Translations under genes and position numbers: made by a program
Assembly: GCA_016462305.1 (NCBI GenBank)
Contig: JAEMTM010000058.1
Span: 1-11,409 of the forward strand
Direction of reading: 5' to 3'
DNA: 11,409 bases
From: Sphingomonadaceae bacterium
Lineage (GTDB): Bacteria > Pseudomonadota > Alphaproteobacteria > Sphingomonadales > Sphingomonadaceae
In this document: in pieces, positions 6,880 to 11,409 of the stretch
Position numbering within the stretch: position 1 is the stretch's first letter
How the letters are laid out: each line of letters begins with the position of its first letter
Notes under the pieces: model-generated
The model's input: only the letters and a program-made list of their open reading frames with translations
Database searches by the model: none
Told to the model about the DNA's origin: nothing

Positions 6880-7781
6880 GTTATGAGCATCCGGTCAAAG
6901 GCGAAAATTGCAAAAAGGAGAAACAGGTAAAGAATCGAGAAGGCAAAAAGTTGCTTCTCCGGCGTCATCGCGGCTGCGTCCGTGGCCTCGTTTTTCCAGA
7001 CTCGGAAGGCCAATGCCAAAAACAGGAGGTTCAGAACAATCGCTGCTGCGCCATAGACCCACCCTGTTTCGGCCAAAGCGAAAGGCAGTATCGCCGTCGC
7101 CGCCATGGGGAAGCTGTAGCCGAATATCTGGTTACGCGTGACCCGCTGACCCTTTACATTGGGGAGCATCGGAATTCCGGCAGCGCCGTAATCCGTTTTC
7201 ATAAACAAGGCGAGCGCCCAGAAATGCGGCGGTGTCCACAGGAAGATGATCGCGAAAAGCAGGACGGGCATAAGCGTAACATCGCCCGTTACCGCCGCCC
7301 ATCCGATGACGGGCGGAAATGCCCCCGCCGCGCCGCCAATCACGATGTTTTGCGGCGTATTGGGCTTCAACCAGATGGTGTAGACGATCGCGTAGAAGAA
7401 GATCGAGAAAGCAAGCAAGCCGGCGCATAACCAATTGACGGCAACGGCCATGATGCCCACCGAAAAAGCGGCAAGGCCAATGCCAAAGTTCAGCGCGGAT
7501 GCCCGGTCCATGCGGCCCGCAGGCAGCGGGCGGTGCGCCGTCCGTGCCATTTTGGCGTCAATGTCCGCTTCAAAATATTGGTTGAGCGCACCACAGGCAC
7601 CCGCCCCTAAGGCAAGGCAGAGTATCGCGGTAAAGCCAATCACCGGATGAATGCTACCCGGTGCCGCCAATAATCCGCAAAGCGCCGTGAACACGACAAG
7701 CGACATCACCCGAGGCTTCGTCAAAGCCCAGAAATCGCGCCACTCGGCTGGCAAAATGATGTCGCGCGTCGCGGTTGTCAT
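6876..7781 (-). CDS. ctaB: Protoheme IX farnesyltransferase (heme O synthase)
   Basis: CtaB/Cox10 is a polytopic UbiA-family prenyltransferase. It attaches a farnesyl group to the vinyl side chain of heme b to give heme O, the precursor of heme A. The 301-residue product (from the ATG at 7781) carries the aspartate-rich prenyl-diphosphate motif NQYFEADIDAKMARTAHRPL (67-86) and the family blocks KPNTPQNIVIGGAAGAFPP, WTPPHFWALAL and DYGAAGIPMLP. Eight to nine helices are visible. An in-frame TTG lies 12 bases upstream, but the GGGA-containing Shine-Dalgarno before the ATG favours 7781. It lies 48 bases downstream of ctaD with a hairpin between, and its stop overlaps the start of the 51-residue gene. 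Heme A synthase (CtaA), which acts next, is not in this window. Confidence 0.96.
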   Translation of the reverse strand: MTTATRDIILPAEWRDFWALTKPRVMSLVVFTALCGLLAAPGSIHPVIGFTAILCLALGAGACGALNQYFEADIDAKMARTAHRPLPAGRMDRASALNFGIGLAAFSVGIMAVAVNWLCAGLLAFSIFFYAIVYTIWLKPNTPQNIVIGGAAGAFPPVIGWAAVTGDVTLMPVLLFAIIFLWTPPHFWALALFMKTDYGAAGIPMLPNVKGQRVTRNQIFGYSFPMAATAILPFALAETGWVYGAAAIVLNLLFLALAFRVWKNEATDAAAMTPEKQLFAFSILYLFLLFAIFAFDRMLIT

Positions 7782-7811
7782 GCCTGTTCCCAAACGTTCG
7801 AGACGTTCAAA

Positions 7812-7826
7812 GCGGCGAACCGCCGC
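7812..7826 (-). other. GC-rich hairpin in the ctaD-ctaB spacer
   Basis: On the mRNA strand the sequence reads GCGGC-GGTTC-GCCGC followed by TTT, a 5-bp all-GC stem that begins a few bases after the ctaD stop (7830-7832). The stem is short and the U-run is only three bases, so at most it would be a leaky attenuator or a 3'-end stabiliser that favours the structural coxB-ctaD part of the transcript over the assembly genes. It is also possible that it has no function. Confidence 0.3.
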
Positions 7827-7829
7827 CGG

Positions 7830-9497
7830 TCACTTAATAACCGGCAGCGTTTCGAACTGGTGATAGGGTGGCGGGCTTGTCAGCGTCCACTCAAGCGTGG
7901 TCGCACCTTCACCCCAATAATTGTCTTCTGCACGGCGGCCAGCGACCAACGACCAGATGACATTGACGAAGAAAATGAGCACGCCAACGGCCATGATGGC
8001 ATAGCCAATGGAAGCCACGCCATTCCAATAGGCAAAGGCCTCCGGATAATCAGGGTAACGACGCGGCATGCCTGAGTTTCCAAGGAAGTGCATCGGGAAG
8101 AACAGGACGTTCACGCCAATGAAGAATATCCAAAAGTGCAAATGACCAAGGAATTCATTCAATTGACGACCCGACATTTTGCCAAACCAGTAATAGAAGC
8201 CGGCAAAGAGCGAGAATACGGCACCCAGCGACAACACATAATGGAAATGGGCCACAACATAATATGTATCGTGCAAATTATCATCGAGACCGCCATTGGC
8301 CAGCACAACACCCGTCACGCCACCCACGGTGAACATGAAGATGAAGCCCATTGCCCATACCATAGGCGTCTTAAAGCTAACCGAACCGCCCCACATGGTG
8401 GCGATCCAGCTAAATATCTTAATGCCGGTTGGCACCGCGATCACCATCGTTGCTGCCGTAAAGTACATTTTCATGTCGACGCTCATGCCCGTGGTGAACA
8501 TGTGGTGCGCCCAGACAACAAAGCCGACGACGCCAATCGCGACCATGGCATAGGCCATGCCAAGATAGCCGAACACTGGCTTGCGGCTGAAGGTTGCGAC
8601 GATTTGGCTGATGATACCGAAACCGGGCAAGATCATGATATACACTTCGGGATGGCCGAAGAACCAGAAGAGATGCTGATACAATACAGGGTCACCACCG
8701 CCCGCCGCATCGAAAAATGCGCCGCCAAAGTTACGGTCAACCAAAAGCATGGTGATCGCCGCCGCCAGTACCGGCAATGCGAGCAACAGCAAAAATGCCG
8801 TTACCAACACCGACCACACGAACAACGGCATTTTATGCAGGGTCATGCCCGGCGCACGCATATTGAAAATGGTGGTGATGAAGTTGATGGCACCCAAGAT
8901 CGACGCTGCACCCGCCAAGTGAAGCGAGAAAATGGCCATGTCGACAGCGGGCCCAACCGAGCCTGAAGTCGACAGCGGCGCATAGACCGTCCAACCCGTG
9001 CCTGCGCCAAGACCCGTGCCGCCCGGGACAAAGCTGGAGCCAAGCAACATAATGAACGCCACAACGGTCAACCAGAAGCTGATGTTGTTCATGCGCGGGA
9101 ACGCCATGTCAGGCGCACCGATCATCAAAGGCACAAACCAGTTGCCAAAGCCGCCAATAATGGCGGGCATGACCATGAAAAACACCATGATTAAGCCGTG
9201 GGCGGTGATCAGCACGTTCCACATATGATAGGCTTCATCCAGCGACGCCTCTTTGCCGGCCATCATCGATGCCCAGCCTTGCAGATATTGAATGCCCGGA
9301 GCAGCAAGCTCCAACCGCATCAGGCCCGAAATCGCACCGCCCACAATCCCTGCGAAAATGGCAAAGATCAGATACAATGTTCCGATGTCTTTATGGTTGG
9401 TCGACATGAACCAGCGGGCGAAAAAGCCCGGCTTGTGGTCCGCGTCATGATGGTCATGCGCGTGAAGGTCTGTACCCGTTGCGGCGATGGTTGTCAT
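7830..9497 (-). CDS. ctaD: Cytochrome c oxidase subunit I (type A1, aa3)
   Basis: Catalytic subunit (coxA) of the terminal oxidase, with twelve helices and carrying heme a, heme a3 and CuB. It has 555 residues, the usual length. Visible ligands are H100 (ITAHGLIMVFF) and H419 for heme a, H417 for heme a3 (YYVVAHFHY), and H282, H331 and H332 for CuB. Y286 in GHPEVY is the cross-linked tyrosine. E284 in the same motif, D130 (IGAPDMAFPR) and K360 (PTGIKIFSW) are the gating Glu and the D- and K-channel entries. All are offset by exactly two from the Rhodobacter sphaeroides numbering as I recall it. This defines a type A1 enzyme. The N-terminus is histidine/aspartate-rich (HAHDHHDADHK) before the first helix. 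The ATG is preceded by AAAAAGG at 8-nt spacing, and only 13 bases separate it from coxB. Confidence 0.98.
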   Translation of the reverse strand: MTTIAATGTDLHAHDHHDADHKPGFFARWFMSTNHKDIGTLYLIFAIFAGIVGGAISGLMRLELAAPGIQYLQGWASMMAGKEASLDEAYHMWNVLITAHGLIMVFFMVMPAIIGGFGNWFVPLMIGAPDMAFPRMNNISFWLTVVAFIMLLGSSFVPGGTGLGAGTGWTVYAPLSTSGSVGPAVDMAIFSLHLAGAASILGAINFITTIFNMRAPGMTLHKMPLFVWSVLVTAFLLLLALPVLAAAITMLLVDRNFGGAFFDAAGGGDPVLYQHLFWFFGHPEVYIMILPGFGIISQIVATFSRKPVFGYLGMAYAMVAIGVVGFVVWAHHMFTTGMSVDMKMYFTAATMVIAVPTGIKIFSWIATMWGGSVSFKTPMVWAMGFIFMFTVGGVTGVVLANGGLDDNLHDTYYVVAHFHYVLSLGAVFSLFAGFYYWFGKMSGRQLNEFLGHLHFWIFFIGVNVLFFPMHFLGNSGMPRRYPDYPEAFAYWNGVASIGYAIMAVGVLIFFVNVIWSLVAGRRAEDNYWGEGATTLEWTLTSPPPYHQFETLPVIK

Positions 9498-9510
9498 CCG
9501 TTTGGCCTTT

Positions 9511-10605
9511 TTACTGAGTTGGCGCTGCAGCAGGTGCAGCAGCTGTGTCTATGGGGGTCGCGGTTGCGGCGGCTGGCGCAGCGGCCGCAGGTGCCGGCTT
9601 TTCTTCGCCGGGCATCGTGCCGCCCTGCGCCTTCACCCAAGCCGCAAATTGCGCGGGCGGAAGTGCCTCCACAACGATTGGCATGAACGCGTGGCGTGCC
9701 CCGCAGAGTTCGGAGCATTGTCCGAAATACACGCCGGGCTTGGTGATCGTCACAGATTTTTCGTTCAGACGACCGGGAACCGCATCAAGTTTGAACCAAA
9801 GCGACGGCACCGCAAATGCGTGAATAACGTCCGCAGCCGTCGTTTGAATGCGCAAAGGTACGCCCGCAGGCACAACCATGCGATTGTCGGCTGCCAACAG
9901 TTTTGGCCCGTCATTTTCGGTGCGGAAACGCTCGCCCTTGGCGGCATCGCCTTCTTCTTTCAGCATGTTTGAAACAACTTCGAACCCGCCATGGTCGGGA
10001 TAAGTGTAGCCCCAATACCACTGATAACCAGTGGCCTTAATGGTAACGGCGTCTGCTGGTGCTGACTTAAATTGCTTGGCCAACAAATCAAGCGATGGAT
10101 AAGCAATGCCCAAGAGGATGAGCACAGGGATCAATGTCCACACAACTTCGATAAAAGTATTGTGCGTCGTCTTTGATGGTACTGGATTGGCGCGGCGGTT
10201 GAAACGCACGATCACCCAAAGCAGAAGGCCAAGGACAAATAACGAGATGATGGTGATGATCGGTAACAGGATCGCGTTGTTGATCCATTTTGCATATTGG
10301 CCATTTTCGGTGAATTGTTCCTGAAAATCCACTTCCTTCGGCTTTGGCATGCCAACGCTGTTTTTATAGTCAGGGCGCATCGGGGTGTAGCCCGGTAACG
10401 AACCATCCATCGCCTTAGGCGCAGCTTCGGCTGGCGCAGCAGCAGCAGCGGGTGCAACAGTCGTTGCCGCGGCAGGCGTCGCAACAACAGGCGCGGCCAC
10501 TTCCTTCGTCATTGGCGCTGGCGCAGGATTCGCTGGCTGCGCCATCACCAATGACGGCATGGTCATTGCAGCGAAGACAACCAGTAATTTCTTCAAAATA
10601 TTCAT
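9511..10605 (-). CDS. coxB: Cytochrome c oxidase subunit II with CuA site
   Basis: Subunit II (ctaC) accepts electrons from cytochrome c at its binuclear CuA centre and passes them to heme a. It has 364 residues. A signal peptide (about 1-22, ending LVMA-Q) precedes an Ala/Pro-rich, low-complexity segment (about 24-65). The two helices (about 110-134 and 152-171) follow, and then the periplasmic cupredoxin domain. The aromatic GYQWYWGY (193-200) is the electron-entry patch. CuA ligands are H262, C297, E299 (carbonyl), C301, H305 and M308 in CSELCGARHAFM. A second Ala/Pro-rich tail (about 336-363) extends beyond the usual end. No CxxCH is present, so this is a heme-free subunit II. As first gene of the operon it has a roughly 73-base leader from a candidate promoter. 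Its Shine-Dalgarno is weak (GGGTCCAAGTAG before the ATG). Confidence 0.97.
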   Translation of the reverse strand: MNILKKLLVVFAAMTMPSLVMAQPANPAPAPMTKEVAAPVVATPAAATTVAPAAAAAPAEAAPKAMDGSLPGYTPMRPDYKNSVGMPKPKEVDFQEQFTENGQYAKWINNAILLPIITIISLFVLGLLLWVIVRFNRRANPVPSKTTHNTFIEVVWTLIPVLILLGIAYPSLDLLAKQFKSAPADAVTIKATGYQWYWGYTYPDHGGFEVVSNMLKEEGDAAKGERFRTENDGPKLLAADNRMVVPAGVPLRIQTTAADVIHAFAVPSLWFKLDAVPGRLNEKSVTITKPGVYFGQCSELCGARHAFMPIVVEALPPAQFAAWVKAQGGTMPGEEKPAPAAAAPAAATATPIDTAAAPAAAPTQ

Positions 10606-10658
10606 CTACTTGGACCCATATTCTTGGTGCGGCGCAGGAACTTTGCGCATGTCTTGCT

Positions 10659-10670
10659 CACCCCAGGGTG
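10659..10670. repeat. Short inverted repeat in the coxB leader
   Basis: CACCC-CA-GGGTG is a perfect 5-bp inverted repeat about 54 bases upstream of the coxB start and downstream of the candidate transcription start. It could form a very tight hairpin in the leader RNA or be a protein site. At this length chance is a real possibility. Confidence 0.3.
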
Positions 10671-10679
10671 GCCGGACTT

Positions 10680-10698
10680 GCGCGACCTATAGTCGCGC
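10680..10698. promoter_or_regulatory. Palindrome centred on the candidate cox -10 box (possible operator)
   Basis: GCGCGAC-CTATA-GTCGCGC is a perfect inverted repeat with 7-bp arms and a 5-base centre. The centre coincides with the candidate -10 element of the minus-strand promoter, and the arms cover the region to about +1. A dimeric regulator bound here would block RNA polymerase, so a repressor operator is the simplest reading (inference). The regulator is not identifiable from this window. As RNA only the downstream arm would be transcribed, so an mRNA hairpin is less likely. Confidence 0.5.
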
Positions 10699-10714
10699 TA
10701 ACCTGAACCCTCAA
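10686..10714 (-). promoter_or_regulatory. Candidate sigma-70 promoter of the cox operon
   Basis: On the minus strand TTGAGG (10714-10709) and TATAGG (10691-10686) are separated by exactly 17 bases, each matching four of six positions of the -35 and -10 consensus at the most conserved bases. The predicted start is near 10678-10680, giving a leader of about 73 bases before coxB. The spacing, the position in the divergent gap and the overlapping palindrome support it; no experimental evidence is available. Confidence 0.5.
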
Positions 10715-10722
10715 GCGGTCGA

Positions 10723-10740
10723 TTTAGCATTTTTAGCATT
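10723..10740. repeat. Tandem 9-bp direct repeat upstream of the cox -35
   Basis: TTTAGCATT occurs twice head to tail (10723-10731 and 10732-10740); on the minus strand it reads AATGCTAAA twice. It starts 8 bases upstream of the candidate -35 of the cox promoter and is much richer in A/T than its surroundings. It could act as an UP-element-like sequence or as two half-sites for an activator. It also lies about 95-110 bases upstream of pyrE. Function is inferred from position. Confidence 0.5.
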
Positions 10741-10776
10741 TAATTGCACCACTCTTCTACCCATTTGCGTTGCAAT

Positions 10777-10787
10777 CGGTTAAACCG
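10777..10787. repeat. Short palindrome between coxB and pyrE
   Basis: CGGTT-A-AACCG has perfect 5-bp arms around one base, some 47 bases upstream of the pyrE start. It lies next to TTGCGTTGCAA, which contains the self-complementary TTGCAA. It may be part of the pyrE control region, but I could not place a convincing -35/-10 pair for pyrE, so this is only a possible protein site. Confidence 0.25.
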
Positions 10788-10833
10788 GACATGCAAAAGA
10801 CGACATTGGCTAATAAGGGAAATTCTCTCCATC

Positions 10834-11409
10834 ATGACCGAAGATGAAATATTGTCGGAATTCCGTAGCGTCGACGCCCTGCTTGAAGGGCATTTCCTGC
10901 TGTCGTCCGGCCTTCACAGCGCTTATTATTTGCAATGCGCCCGGCTGTTAATGAACCCCGAACGTGCGGGGCGCATTGCGCTTGCGATCAGTCAAAAAAT
11001 GCCCCGCGAACTGCGGACTGAGATTCAGGCGGTCATTTCGCCCGCCATGGGCGGAATCATCATCGGCCACGAAATGGGTCGCGCACTTGGCGTTGATGCC
11101 ATGTTTGTGGAACGCCCCGAAGGTGTTTTTGCGTTGCGCCGGGGGTTTACACTCACGCCAGGCGCTAAAATCCTCATGGTGGAAGATGTCGTGACCACTG
11201 GCCTGTCTTCGCGTGAAGCGATTGCCGCGATCGAAGCGGCTGGCGGCGTTGTTGTCGCAGCGGCGGCTGTGGTGGACCGTTCGGCGGGGACCGCTGAGCT
11301 TGGCGTTCCTTTTTACCCGCTGATTCAGCTGAACTTTCGGACCTACGCGCCCGACGAACTGCCGCCGGAGCTGGCCGCGACGCAAGCGGTCAAGCCGGGT
11401 AGCCGGAAG
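10834..11409 (+). CDS. pyrE: Orotate phosphoribosyltransferase (3' end cut by window edge)
   Basis: PyrE transfers orotate to PRPP to form orotidine 5'-monophosphate in de novo pyrimidine synthesis; it is cytosolic and works as a dimer. The frame is open for 192 codons to the last base. Relatives are about this long, so only the stop and perhaps a few residues are missing. Visible features are the N-terminal GHFLLSSGLHSAYYLQCARL with substrate-contact serines, the segment VISPAMGGIIIGHEMGR, the loop FVERPEGVFALRRGF, and the PRPP-binding motif ILMVEDVVTTGLSSREA (113-129), where the usual GG/GT is GL. A purine stretch AAGGGA (10815-10820) lies 13 bases before the ATG, rather far for a Shine-Dalgarno. 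The gene is divergent from coxB across a 228-base regulatory gap. Confidence 0.95.
   Translation, partial: MTEDEILSEFRSVDALLEGHFLLSSGLHSAYYLQCARLLMNPERAGRIALAISQKMPRELRTEIQAVISPAMGGIIIGHEMGRALGVDAMFVERPEGVFALRRGFTLTPGAKILMVEDVVTTGLSSREAIAAIEAAGGVVVAAAAVVDRSAGTAELGVPFYPLIQLNFRTYAPDELPPELAATQAVKPGSRK

Noticed and set aside
8088..8966. Long open frame on the plus strand opposite ctaD (292 codons)
   Set aside because: It lies wholly inside the strongly conserved ctaD gene on the other strand and has no family-like motifs. Its His/Gln/Arg-rich composition is that of an antisense shadow of a membrane protein gene.

Overview
The window looks like a chromosomal core region of an alphaproteobacterium, most likely of the Sphingomonadales. 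This is judged from the protein sequences (InfC, PyrE and Cox proteins of alphaproteobacterial type), the moderately high GC content and the cox operon layout. It was not confirmed by any search. There are no signs of mobile elements, CRISPR arrays, tRNA or rRNA genes. Coding density is very high, and no stretch over 300 bases lacks a gene; the longest gap is the 228-base divergent region between coxB and pyrE.

Layout: (1) On the plus strand, positions 1-4193 hold the 3' part of a MATE-family efflux transporter gene, a full-length DsbD/ScsB-type membrane thiol-disulfide reductase gene and infC (translation initiation factor IF3). InfC appears to start at an AUC codon placed 8 nt after a strong Shine-Dalgarno sequence, rather than at the first downstream AUG. 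(2) A short convergent gap (4194-4267) contains two small perfect hairpins. (3) On the minus strand, read from 10605 down to 4268, lies a compact aa3-type cytochrome c oxidase operon in the order coxB (subunit II), ctaD/coxA (subunit I), ctaB (heme O synthase), a 51-residue single-span membrane protein, ctaG/cox11 (CuB insertion), coxC (subunit III), a DUF983 protein and surf1. Several junctions overlap or abut (ATGA, TGATG, TAAATG), so translational coupling is likely. (4) A divergent regulatory region (10606-10833) separates coxB from plus-strand pyrE, which is cut by the right edge of the window within its last few residues.

How the genes work together: the minus-strand operon encodes the three catalytic-core subunits of a type A1 heme-copper oxidase together with factors for heme A synthesis (CtaB), CuB insertion (CtaG) and heme/subunit I maturation (Surf1). 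All heme and CuB ligands, and the D- and K-channel residues I looked for, are present in subunit I; the CuA ligands are present in subunit II. No heme A synthase (ctaA) or Sco gene is in this window, so these must lie elsewhere if the enzyme is functional.

I see no clearly undescribed large system. The observations most worth checking are small: the AUC start of infC; the unlisted 51-residue membrane protein bridging ctaB and ctaG; a candidate cox promoter whose -10 box sits at the centre of a perfect 7-bp palindrome, with a tandem 9-bp repeat just upstream of its -35; and the DUF983 protein, with two CxxC motifs, tightly coupled to coxC and surf1.
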